Shown piece after piece: positions 35,014 to 46,052 of a stretch of DNA of 64,000 nt; within the stretch, counting starts at the first letter, position 1; the number at the start of each line of letters is the position of its first letter. The stretch spans positions 54,475,579 to 54,539,578 of the forward strand of contig CM055313.2 in assembly GCA_029255685.2 (NCBI GenBank), written 5' to 3'. A program made the translations under genes and the position numbers. The notes below the pieces were generated by a model. That model saw only the letters and a program-made list of their open reading frames with translations, did not search any database and was not told where the DNA came from. This DNA comes from Silene conica (lineage: Eukaryota; Streptophyta; Magnoliopsida; Caryophyllales; Caryophyllaceae).

Positions 35014-35874
35014 TGTAACACCCCCATTTATTTAAGGGCATGTACTAGGACTCCTCAGATAAATAAGGGTGTTACCATCTCGGTTTCCCGAGGCAGTAGA
35101 TACAAAGGAAAGATAAACAGTACTTTAATTAAAAGTTAAACTCCATAACATGTTCTTACAACTGTATCAAAACTGACTTATGAAATGAAAGTACAACTCA
35201 TGATAAACTGACTATGGTGATCTAGACTCTAGTCTGGTCCGGATCCAAGCTCTCTCTTCCCATAGCTTCCCATAGTCTCAGCCACCTGTCAATATGCTCC
35301 CCGGTAATTGGTTCATCACAAGTGATCACGAATACACAGGGTCAACCACGAGGTTGAGTAGAGGAAAGAAATAAACAAACGAACAATATTATATATATAT
35401 AGGGATTCAATCATCCCTTCTTCGCACCGATCACAAGGCCATTAACTCCGCACCGATCACAAGGCCATTAACTCCGCACCGATCACAACACCCATTAACT
35501 CCGCACCGATCACAACACCCATTAACTCCGCACCGATCACAACACCCATTAACTCCGCACCGATCACAACACCCATTTCTCATCACCTCATATCGTATTA
35601 CAGAAATATATAATCGAATAACACAATATTCCAAATCATGTGATAACGTAAAATAATCATGGTTAACATCAAACAATCAAGTAATCATCATTATATGCGC
35701 AGTAATTCCCCTACCTCAACTGGCGGAACCGAAATGACAACCACTCAACAGCTAGAACTGTTCCACGCGGAAACCGTCACCTAAACATATAATATTTAAC
35801 AATTACTAAATATAGTAACTTACTAAATTTGGAAAGTTTCCGAAATAGAAACTTCCCGAAATAGAAACTTACCC
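35014..35874 (-). repeat. LARD LTR B, truncated
   Basis: It starts (plus-strand reading) TGTAACACCCCC, as LTR A does, and matches LTR A to about 17570/35874 (TTACCC). There the homology stops abruptly and unrelated DNA follows. About 1.3 kb of this LTR is missing. It contains the same six tandem repeats (about 35420-35576). Confidence 0.82.
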
Positions 35875-36420
35875 TAGGTTTGTTCGCCCCCTTGAGAATG
35901 TATCTGATCTTCTTATCTATAGGAAGGCTGGGCTTCATCAATATCAAAACCAAACTTTGATGCCCTGACTTACTTCTTTTATATATAATAGCGAATCCCC
36001 TTTAAATATTATGGACTAGTAAATAGAGCGGCCTTTCCTTTCTACCTTAAGAACCTTATTTCAGACCAGAATATTAAGCTCAAATGAGCGTTAGAGTTCT
36101 AGCCAAATGTGCCTTTCTTTTAGCTGTAAGAGACCGCGCCGGGGTCTGCTAGGAGAAAGATTTATATAAACTTGGTTTTATAGCTAGCATATTCTTTTTT
36201 ATTAGCCTACTGTGATTGTGATCCATAAATCTTACTAGAAGAAGAATCTAAAAGAGAAAAGGCATAATACTGGCTAAGCTTTGGCATTCTTTTCCGAGAT
36301 TTCTAAATTTATTCGTGACAAACACAAACACAGATACTGCTAAATTGTTCTACATAGGCTGAAATTTTGATGCATTGTGGGATTAGTAGCAACCTTGTAC
36401 AGTACAATGGTGTATATTAA
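35875..36420. other. Unassigned DNA, possibly organelle-derived (35875 to about 36300)
   Basis: The base composition and text differ from the surrounding A/T-rich transposon DNA. I have the impression of plant mitochondrial intergenic sequence (for example around 36020-36170, with GACCGCGCCGGGGTCTGC). I could not identify a gene in it. The stretch starts exactly where LTR B is truncated. Confidence 0.3.
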
Positions 36421-36532
36421 CCTTCTGAGGCATGTAGTTATTCCTTTGATTAAGTTGAGCATTTTTTTCCGAAAGTTGTATAGTAAGGTTCTGAATCCCA
36501 AGGAACTTGATCATTTGCAAACGGAAATTGTT
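36421..36532 (+). repeat. Duplicated 112-bp fragment of the TNP2 gene
   Basis: It matches 42879-42990 in the DUF4218-coding part of the same transposon almost perfectly (I noted one difference). It sits upstream of the transposase start in the same orientation, with no coding continuity around it. Confidence 0.9.
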
Positions 36533-36843
36533 TAAAGAATCCCCACCGTTGAACTTTTATATCAAAATTTGGGTCCTTAGATAGTCATAAAACTCTTTTG
36601 TTCATTATTTTAATGTGGTAATTGTACCCAGACATATAAATTTTTTCATGTTTCGTGCTTCTTTCTCTGAAGTATATTTAATGTTTGAAACAAGTATACT
36701 TATTGGTCTCACTAGAATTTAATTTTGATTCATTTCCTTCTATTTCACTTTTCACTAGAATTGTAAATTATTCTTTCTTATAATGTGTTTTTCATATTTC
36801 TTTAAATCAAATTAAAGTTTATTTCAGAATTTGCGATCGGAAT

Positions 36844-37492
36844 ATGGAAAAGGGTAGAAGTTGGATGTATTTACCTCGACGATTACCTGAGTATGAAACT
36901 GGAGTTCTTGGAGTCCTTAATGCATCATTTTCTAAGGTCGGTGTTGGGGATCAAATAAGGTGTCTATGTAAGCGGTGTAAAAATCGATTTTGGTTAAGAA
37001 GACATGATGTTTTTGACCACCTTAAAGTATATGGTTTTATTGACAATTATTATTTGTGGATCTTTCATGGTGAGAAACCACTGTCAAATGAGTTCACTAC
37101 TCGAACTGAAGATGAGGGGTTAATATTTTCCGATGGTACTGATGAGTTATTAACTGATGCATTTAGAAATATTTCTGAAAGTTCGACTAGTTTACAAAAT
37201 GGCCCAAATGATGAAGCTAAGAAGTTTTATAGGTTGGTAGAGGATGGTAAACAAGAGTTGTTCCAAGGATGTAAAAACTTCTCTAAACTTTCTTTTATCA
37301 TTCGACTATTTTTATATAAGACGCTTCATGGAATTAGTAATGTAGCTTTTGATGACCTCATAAAACTTTTGAAAGAAATGGTTCCAGAAGAAAATCTTCC
37401 AGCTAGTTTTAGAGAAGCTAGAAACATTGTGAGAAACCTAGGCCTTGACTATAAGATGATCCGTGCGTGTCCTAATGATTGCATGCTATATT
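36844..37492 (+). pseudogene. TNP2 transposase, N-terminal transposase-associated domain
   Basis: This is the first segment of the CACTA transposase, starting MEKGRSWMYLPRRLPEY. The zinc-finger-like pattern CLCKRCKNRFWLRRHDVFDHL with YGFIDNYYLWIFHGE identifies the plant transposase-associated domain. The segment ends RACPNDCMLY, exactly where a solo LTR is inserted. After the LTR and the ATATT duplication the frame continues as YWKEYENSEECRVCH at 40373. It would bind transposon ends together with the second gene's product. It is interrupted and not functional. Confidence 0.9.
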
Positions 37493-39634
37493 TGTAATAC
37501 TCCATATTTTACCGTATTTCATTTTTAATAATTATTATTTATATTGACAAGTCGATAGCACCTGAATGTGGTCATGTGTTAATTTAATTTAATAAGTGTT
37601 ATTATATTTTATATTCTATTAATAATATGTCGAATATGAGTACTAGTTGGTATATCGTGTTTAAGTTTTGGTTGGGCCTCGATTTGTGTGCCAACTCGAC
37701 AACCTTAAGCCCAACTCGACAAATAAGAGAAACACATCTCGATATAACACTTCACCCTGCCAACACATTCAACCCTACCCTAAACCTAATTCTACCTACA
37801 TCGACATCCTACCTCTACACTCACATCACAGCCGCCACAACAAGGTTTGAGTAGGATGGGTTGCACGGTGGTCGTGGGTGGCCCTAGGTGGTTCATTGAC
37901 GCCTGAAACATGGTACACGCGTTATTCCTCTATTTTCTTTCAGTTTCTGTTCAACTTTAATTCGTTATTTCATATGTGTAATCGTGCTTACATGATCTGA
38001 TATTTGCTTAGTTTTAATCTATGACGATCAATAGTCGTTTTTGGGTCATAGTTGAGTCACCGTTGGTCTCTAGGACCGCCGTACGTGGTGGTTAAAACAC
38101 CCTGTCAGAGACAGCGTGTAAGTTAGTTTCAGATTATTATTTGAACCTGATTGTTTGCAGTTAATTTCGAATGAGTTATAGGTCATGTCGATTATGGGTT
38201 TTTGGTTTATTTGTTTGGTTGCAGTCAAGGGAGTCGTGTGCTGTTTATTGTGGCGGCTATGGGTGTGTCGTGAGGGTGTTAGAACGAGGTTCGTTTGGGG
38301 GACAGGGGTTGTTACGGTGTCGTTTTCAGAATAGCGTTTCTGGGCAGGGACTTTGTATGGGTCTTCGAGTACAATGTGTTCTACAATTGAGGTGAGTGTT
38401 TGGGTAGATTGTTAGGGGGTAGCATGGGGTTCGTAGAGGTGGCAGTCACGGTGGCTCGTGGTGGCTGTGGGTGTTTTTATAGCGGGATTTTGTCAAGGGT
38501 GTTCAAACGCGGGTTTTCGGGTTTGATGGTGATGCTGGGTTGGTCGCGGGTTTGCTGGCAGGTTTTAAGGTGGCGACGGCCACCACTGACTTCCCTGGAA
38601 CCACCGTGGCTCAGAGGTGAGCCTGGTGGTGTCACAGGCAGAGCCAGTGGTGGTGGTTGGTGCATGCGGTGGCGTTTGTCAAGGCTGTTCTGGGCCTGTT
38701 CTGTCGTGTTTTGTCGTGGGTTTTCGTGAGATAATATTCTTGGCTGGAATGTGTCGTAATCAGTATGACCTTAATCATGATGATCATTATTACTAATCAT
38801 GGATATTATTATTATTGTTTTATTATTAATATTATTATTAATATTATTATTGTTTTATTATTAATGTTATTAATGTTTATTGTTAATAACTATTGTTGTA
38901 TAATGTTATTGTTAATTTTTATGTGGTGTTAGTGTTTAATATAATTATAAAAGATAATACTCGCAATGATGACGGTTATTAGCGTTAATGAATAATATGA
39001 TGTTTGTCTATAGTATTATTGTTGTTGTTGTTGGGTAATAATTATTATTACTAGTATATTATTCTAATTATTATTAGTATGTGATAATAATAATAGTTAT
39101 TGTTGTCTTGTTATTATTTTAATATAGTATGATTAATATTAATTGTAAGTATTGTTTAACATTATTAATGTTGTAATGTTAGTTGTGTTGTTATTATCGT
39201 ATGAGCTTATAATTGTTCGATAACTTAATTATCGAAGTAATGAGCATTATTATTGGTATTAGTTCATTATTATTCCTCTTAGTATTATTCATATTATTAT
39301 TAATATTAATTATCATTGTTGTTTTTATAAATATTTTACTACTAGTATTATTATTGTGTTGGTGGTAATAGAAATAGTTGGTTATTTATTAAACTGTGTT
39401 AGTTGAAGGTGTTTATGAGTCGGGGAGTTTCCTTTCTAAGAAAGTTACTATTTCGGGAAAGTTTCCATTTTAGGAAACTTTCCACTTTTAGAAGGTTGCT
39501 ATTTATAGTAGGTGTACATTGTGATATGGGGGTTTTGGAAGGTTTATTAATCGTTACGTAATTATGTTTAGGTGACGGTTTCCGCTTGGAACATTGCTAG
39601 CAGCTGTTCGATTGTCATTCCGCAATTGAGGTTG

Positions 39635-39711
<77 letters not shown>

Positions 39712-40372
39712 GGTTGTGTTATGACATGAAGTGTGTGTGTTGTTTATTACAAGATTGATATAATTGTTTATGAAAGTACTGTGAATTGATTATTACTATT
39801 GATTACTGTGGAGATCGGGATTTGTGAAATGGGTCTTGTGATACGAGTCTTGTGATATGGGACTTGTGATATGGCCATGGTGGGTGTGGTGTGGTGGAAG
39901 TATGATGTGATGGAAGGTGTGGTGTGATGGAAGGGGTGGTGTGATGGAGGTGAAGTGGTTGACTGAACGATGTGGAGGTGGAAGGAAGTTATTGTATGTT
40001 TATTTATGCCTTGTTGATGCTTTCCTACTCAACCTTGCGGTTGACCCTGGGTATTCGTGTGACACCTACGATGATCCGGAATGGGGAGTAGATTCTACAG
40101 GAAAGAGACAGATGTGCTAGGAGCTGGGACGGGAATGTGAGATGCGGACTCGGGACCGACTTAGATCTATATCACATATAGCGTAGTCACCAGTTGTACT
40201 TTTATTATTCTTGTAGTTCTGTAATATCAAAGTTTAAATTTTACCAATTTTATATAATGTACTTTGGAAGTTTTACTTTGTTATTCACTACCTCGGTCAT
40301 CCCGAGATGGTAACAGTCTTATTTATTTGAGAATGTCTGGCTAAAGGCTCTTAAATAAATGGGGGTGCTACA
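37493..40372 (+). mobile_element. Solo LTR of the LARD family inside TNP2
   Basis: It is 2880 bp, starting TGTAATACTCC and ending GGGGTGCTACA, with a perfect 5-bp duplication ATATT (37488-37492 and 40373-40377). The ends and the part around 39560-39630 (GGTGACGGTTTCCGC) match LTR A in reverse orientation, so this is the same family. No internal sequence is present, which points to LTR-LTR recombination. It holds no gene. ORFs at 38171-38729 are compositionally odd (T/G-rich) but unrecognised. Confidence 0.9.
39638..39708. repeat. TA dinucleotide microsatellite
   Basis: About 70 bp of (TA)n lie in the solo LTR. LTR A has a much shorter TA run at the corresponding place (about 17077-17092). 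Confidence 0.95.
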
Positions 40373-41197
40373 ATATTGGAAAGAGTATGAAAATTCAGAA
40401 GAATGTCGGGTTTGTCATGCCTCCAAGTGGAGACAATGTGAAGAGAGTCAATCTAATGAGTCCTCAAGACCTATTCCTCGAGTTCCAGCTAAGGTCCTAT
40501 GGCATTTTCCTCTTAAACCAAGGCTGGAAAGAATATATATGTGCTATGAAATTGCAGAATATATGACTTGGCACTTTGATAAACGTTTGAAAGATGGAAA
40601 CCTTTGACATCCTGCTGATGGCTTAGCTTGGCAACAATTTGATTCATTATACCCCGAGTTTGCTAAAGAACCTAGAAATGTGAGGTTAGGATTGGCTTCT
40701 GATGGATTTTGTCCATTTAGGACAATGAGTGTTTCTCATAGTACATGGCCTGTTGTGTTGATCAATTACAATTTGCCTCCGTGGATATTTATGAAGCATG
40801 AGTATTTGATGTTATCACTGCTTATCCCGGGTCTAGAGGGTCCTGGAAATAATATTGACATTTATCTACAGCCTTTGATTGATGAGTTGAAAGATCTATT
40901 GAATATAGGGCTGGAAACTTATGATAAAAAAAAGGAATGAAACATTCATGTTGTGTACTTCTTTGTGTTGGACAATAAGTGATTTTCCACGTTACTCAAT
41001 GTTATCTGGATGGAAAACAAAGTGTAAGTTTGCATGTCCAAGTTGTAACCATAAAATTGATTCGCTTTATTTGAACCATAGTAAAAAGATGTGTTATATG
41101 GACAATCGCAAATTTTTAGATATCCAACACCCTTGGAGGAGAAACAAAAAGTCTTTTAATGGTAAGATTGAAGATAGACTCCCTCCAAAACCATTAA
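40373..41197 (+). pseudogene. TNP2 transposase, second segment
   Basis: It continues the frame after the solo LTR: CRVCHASKW, VPAKVLWHFPLKPRLERIY, RNVRLGLASDGFCPF and YNLPPWIFMKHEYLMLSLLIPG are all hallmarks of the plant TNP2 family. A stop follows KDGNL at about 40607 and a frameshift lies near 40925-40935 (poly-A run). The other frame then gives GWKTKCKFACPSCNH, DIQHPWRRNKKSF and RLPPKPL. The segment ends at a MITE insertion (TSD TAA at 41195-41197). Confidence 0.9.
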
Positions 41198-42360
41198 TGG
41201 TCTGTTTGGGAATGAGTATTTCATTCTCAAATATGGACTTGACCCAAATCCCTTATTTGGGAATGCTTAGAATTTCAAAATTAGAATTTGGGTCAAATTC
41301 TCAAAATTTGCTAGAAATACAAATTAGGCAAACTGCAAATAACATTAAAATAGATGTCATTTGCAAATCAATTGGTGTAGTCTAAAACCTACCGTCTCAT
41401 CTTCACCTCCGCCTCTCTTCTCCTCACGCTTCATCCTCTTCTCTTATCTTGCGGTATCTTTTTTAACCTTCGATTTTTCTTACCGCAAGTATGCGCATTG
41501 ATTCTTATTCAAAGGAGACCAGTTTGCTAGCCTTAAAGCTAGAGTTTTTATTTAGGTTGTAGTGCGTTAAATGATCAAATCATTATCACTCTAGAAATCT
41601 CTATTGTTGGGGCTAACCCTTACTCACATCAAATAGAAGGGCAGCATTGAAGTTGGAACATTTCCACAAAAACAAAGAACCCAGGGGTTAAGCACCTGCA
41701 AATGTATTCCTGTAAGCCCCGAACTATACTCGGGAACTGATGGTTTATTGTTATGAGATGTGAATTTGTTTTTAGACTGATTTTGGCCTGTTATATTTGT
41801 TGAAGTATTTGAAATTTGATACTAGCGTAGAGTTATGTAGTTGAAATCAAGTTTTAATAACTCTTAAAACTTGCAATAAGTCTCTCTTATCATAGGCATA
41901 TCCGTCATAATTTTGTGACGGGTCAAATATTATTCATATGGTTGATAAGATAAAAATAATATTGTCTAAGGAAGTACAAATAATTTGTCTCTATCTACAC
42001 AAGTGGGTTTTATTTTATCCGTCGAAAGCTTTGATCGAATATTATCCGTCACAAATAAGAATTTGTGTAAAACTTGAGTATGAGTAGTTTTTTTATGTTA
42101 ATGTCCACTAACATTTTATTTTATGTTGAAATCTTTTGTTTAAATCTTGAAATAAAGATTGAAGCCTTGATAAATGTATTTTAGTACAAATTTGGATTTT
42201 CAAATCCTACGTCTTCCCAAACACGAAATTTGGATTTCAAATTCTAGAATTTCAAATCATTTGTTTCCCAAACAAAGAATTTGGATTTACAATCACTAAT
42301 TTCACTTTTCTAATTTGAAAGTGAGATTTCAAAATGAAATTTTCGTTTACAAACGCTACC
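41198..42360. mobile_element. PIF/Harbinger-like non-coding element (MITE-like)
   Basis: It is 1163 bp with the 3-bp duplication TAA (41195-41197 and 42361-42363), splitting one reading frame of TNP2. The ends TGGTCTGTTTGGG and (reverse complement) GGTAGCGTTTG are only partly inverted repeats. The subterminal parts contain related A/T-rich text rich in CAAATTC. A possible second small element (about 41866-42078, with CCGTCACAAATAAG) lies inside. No transposase was seen. Confidence 0.65.
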
Positions 42361-42363
42361 TAA

Positions 42364-43459
42364 GTGGATTTGATGTTTTTGAAGAGGTATCTCGTTTTGT
42401 GAATTCATTTGGAAAAAACCAAAAGAAAAAGAACAATGACTGTCCTTGGAAAAAAAAAGTCTGTATTTTTTGAGTTACCTTATTGGAAAGTCAATGCATG
42501 CCGACATAATTTAGATGTGATGCATATTGAAAAAAAATTATGTGATAATTTGTTGGGTACTTTATTGGATATTGTCGGGAAAACTAAAGATCATGCAAAA
42601 GCTCGGTTTGACATTCTAGAGTTAGGCATTAAGGAAGAATTGCATCCTCAACTTTTAGATGATCAGCAACATGTATCTTTTCAAAAGGCATGTTATTCAA
42701 TGTGTTCAAAAGAAAAAGACATTTTTTGTCGCGTTTTGAAATGTGCAAAAATGCCGCATGGTTTTACCTCAAATATTTCAAGATGTGTGAATTATGCACA
42801 AAAGTAAGTAAGTGGTTATAAAAGTCATGATGCTCACATCTTATTACACTATTTGATTCAAGTTGCCACTAGAAGGTCCCTTCTGAGGCATGTAGTTATT
42901 CCTTTGATTAAGTTGAGCAGTTTTTTCCGAAAGTTGTATAGTAAGGTTCTGAATCCCAAGGAACTTGATCATTTGCAAACGGAAATTGTTCAAATATTAT
43001 GTGAGTTTGAAAAAAATTTCCTTCCAAGCTTTTTTGACATAATGGTGCATTTGCCTATTCATCTAGTAGACGAAGTTAAGCTTGGGGGTCCAGTGCATGG
43101 AAGGGGAATGTATTTCATTGAACGGTATTTGTGTAAGTTGAAATCGTATGTTCGAAATAAAGGTCGCCCGGAAGGATCTATTGCAGAAGGATACTTGATT
43201 GAGGAATGCACCAGGTTTTGTTTTCGGTACATGAATGGTGGGATGAAAAGAAAGCGTAATAATGAGAGATTTGATATGGAAGTAAATGGACATGATGTCG
43301 TCGTTTGTGAGAATCATTTTTTGCTAATGATGGCAAACCATTAGGAGGGAAGAAATGGAGAAAAGGAAAGTTATTCACGCTTGATCCCAAATTAAGTGAA
43401 CAAGCACATCGGTATGCCTTGTTCAATTCAGATAGTGCTGAAGTTGATCAGTTTATAAA
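42364..43459 (+). pseudogene. TNP2 transposase catalytic C-terminal part and DUF4218 region
   Basis: After the MITE the frame resumes with SGFDVFEEVSRFVNSFGK, then shifts at a poly-A run. The core reads FFELPYWKVNACRHNLDVMH and KLCDNLLGTLLDIVGKTKD, the most conserved TNP2 block. A TAA at 42805 interrupts NYAQK/VSGYKSHDAHILL. The DUF4218 block follows (IPLIKLSSFFRKLYSKVLNP, FDIMVHLPIHLVDEVKLGGPV). A further frameshift occurs near 43315. The exon probably ends at a donor GTAAG at about 43460. It encodes the presumed DDE-type transposase, now defective. Confidence 0.88.
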
Positions 43460-43564
43460 GTAAGTTAATTTTATCTACCCTTGCTTATTCAAGCAAAGTA
43501 TCTATTTAAATTAGTTTAATATTTTTGAACAATTTTTAAATTAAATTTTAATTTTTGTATGCAG

Positions 43565-44387
43565 GGACCATGAAACTTTTGTAAACTCCCAACGGAGAAA
43601 TAACAAATGGAAACGTGCACGAAGCCATTGTCATGAATTTTCTAGTTGGTTAAAAGAAAAGACAACTAAAGAGAACATTTCAGACAATATATTTTGATTT
43701 GCAAAGGGTCCTTCTTCTACCGCCAGGAGGTACATGGGCTATTATGCTAACGGGTATGATTTTTATACTAAATCTCGTGACGCAAAATGCAAGACGCAGA
43801 ATAGTGGTGTATCTCTTGCAGCGATAACTTCTAGTTTTGCTAGCTCTAGAGATCAAAATCCCTTGGAAGGAGAGGTAATATATTATGGTGCAATTCTAGA
43901 AATAATTGAGCTGAAGTACTCATCAAAGTTTAATGTAGTGTTGTTTCGTTGTGAGTGGTATCAAGTAGAGAAGGACGAATATGGAATGACTTGCATAAGT
44001 AAGAACAAATTTTGTTCTATTGATGATCCTTTTGTCTTACCATCTCAGGTCCACCAAGTCTTTTATATTGCAGATCCTATTATAGATGGCCTCCATTATG
44101 TGATGACCAAGGTCCCAAGAGATGTATTTGACCATGACGATGAGACAATTTCCCCAAGTTCATACTGGAATGAACCTAACGAACCCATACCAAATTTAGT
44201 ATCAAGAACCATTTCTGATGAAGATCTTATATTATCTAGAGCTGATATTGATCCTACTATCGTCGATGCAAATACAATGCTAGCACATGTTAATGATTTG
44301 TGTGAGTTAAGTGATGGCAATTCTGATTGCGATGATACTTTATGGGAATGGATGCAAGCAGACGAGGAACTTAATAATGAGGACTGA
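43565..44387 (+). pseudogene. TNP2 last exon with DUF4216 domain
   Basis: The acceptor TATGCAG ends at 43564. The exon begins DHETFVNSQRRNNKWKRA. A TGA near 43697 interrupts it. The ORF from 43734 shows the DUF4216 block (NSGVSLAAITSSF, GEVIYYGAILEIIELKY, VVLFRCEWYQVEKDEYGMT, VFYIADPIIDGLHYV). The C-terminus is acidic and ends WEWMQADEELNNED before the stop at 44385-44387. DUF4216 is the usual C-terminal companion of TNP2 in plant CACTA elements. Confidence 0.88.
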
Positions 44388-44866
44388 GGAGTGGTGTTCG
44401 TCTATAAGCTTTCGTACCAGCTTTTTTTTATTAGTTGTTTCTTACGTTTTATAATCTCATATAAACCATGTTAGAAATAATTTTCATACTATTTTTAGTC
44501 TTGATTTATCTTTTTTCTATTTTTCCTGTTTTTCTTTTTTCTAATGTTGTTCTCTGTTTTATATCATGGAAAGGCGGATGAGTTTTAAAACTATGACAGG
44601 CAGTTTCTATAACAAAAGTGTGATTCCTTAAGTGAGACGAAGGCTACCTGGTTATATTGTTCTATTCGAGTGAGGCGGATAACTTTTCATAGGCTGATTT
44701 TATCTTACTATTTTATCAATCATAGGTTGATTTTATCAATCATAGGCTGATTTTATCATATTATTGTTATTCTCTGTTTTGTATGTTTTATATGACCATA
44801 GTTATTAGATTTTTATGTTTATGTTTAACGAGGTCATTGTAATGCTCATAAATTCAAATAGGAGGA
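44388..44866 (+). other. Intergenic region between the two CACTA genes
   Basis: It is T-rich, with a short repeat CATAGGCTGATTTTATC (variants) at about 44688, 44720 and 44740. It presumably contains the 3' end of TNP2 and the promoter of the second gene. No specific element could be assigned. Confidence 0.5.
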
Positions 44867-45485
44867 ATGACAGACAAGCAATATGTTTCGAATGACTACG
44901 ACAGAATTCGACATGAAAGGATTGCAAAAAATAAGAGAAGACTTCAAGAAGCTGGGATACCCGAGCTTGTTAATTCAATGGAAACTATGGCGGCTAGTAG
45001 GAAGAATAAGAAGCGAAAATCAAAAGAGAAAACTGTTGTTAATCAGAAAGAGATGGAATACAATCCCAACAATAATAGTGACAGTGATGAAGAATTTGAT
45101 CCTCTGAACTTTGAACCTATTTCTAATAAGGTTAAGGTATACTTCGTAAATTTATCTCTTATCATAATACATGTCATTTACTAATTTAAACTACTAAATG
45201 AAGCTCTTTTTTTCTATATACAGGTCAGCCACTCTGGTGGTCAACAACAAGTGCGACTTACTCCAAATCACTCGCCCTTTGTGAAGCAATGCAAAGACAT
45301 CAACAGAGATCTGAAACTGAGTCAGAACTGAATGGAGATGCTGAAGGAGTATGTTTGAGACAGAAACTTACTGATAAAAATGTGACTATGGCTGACATCC
45401 TTTTACGGAGAAATCAATTGCACAGAGGTACTGCGATTAGATTGCACCCTTTCTTTATGTTATGCGTTTTTGAAATAGCTAATTT

Positions 45486-46052
45486 TTTTTCCTTTTTTTT
45501 GTAAAAGGTAAGAGATATATTAATCATAAAAAAAGTCTACAACGAGATAGCTAGTTTCAAGTGGGTATACTCCCCTTTTCTAGAAGAAGAATCCTTTTTG
45601 GCACCTATTGACCGTGCTCTCAACCTTGCAGCTAGTGCCCCACTTAGAATGGAGCAGACAAGGCATAACTGATGATAAAGCCCAAACATTGTAAAAACCT
45701 TTTCGTCCTTTACGTAGGTAGTAGAAAAATTCCTAGATTACATTAGAAGATCTTAGCCCCGAAGTCAGGCGTACCTGCGGATCCTTATTCGATCGACACT
45801 AAGATAGCTATAGTCAGGCGTACCTGCGGATCCTTATTAGAAGATCTCAGCCCCTAGCTAACTAAGTTCCAGCCCTCGAGCTTGGCTTTCTTTAAGATTC
45901 AAGCTTTCTTTTCTCCTAACAGTTGTACGAATCTTGCAAACTTAAGTCTTATAATTAAATATAAAACGAGTCAAATTAGGCTAGATTGGACAAATGGGTT
46001 GCTATTTAACAGGAGTAACTCTGCCCACCAGAGCAATGTTCATATATTCTAT
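45486..46052 (-). mobile_element. Retroposed chimeric fragment with LINE-like tail in an intron
   Basis: The insert is flanked by a 20-bp direct repeat (45466-45485 and 46053-46072). On the minus strand it ends CTTACCTTTTACAAAAAAAA, like the tail of the LINE at 13979-14457 (CTTACCCTTTACCAAAA). The remaining about 500 bp contains no LINE domain and includes a 27-bp direct repeat beginning AGTCAGGCGTACCTG (45766 and 45813). Its text looks organellar to me but I cannot prove it. Confidence 0.6.

Noticed and set aside
36300..36420. Search for a CACTA left terminus near CACAGATACTGC
   Set aside because: No CACTACTAC-type inverted match to the right terminus was found, so no left end is claimed.
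38171..38729. Two plus-strand ORFs rich in Gly, Arg, Cys and Trp
   Set aside because: They lie in T/G-rich DNA of a solo LTR, resemble no family known to me, and are probably compositional.
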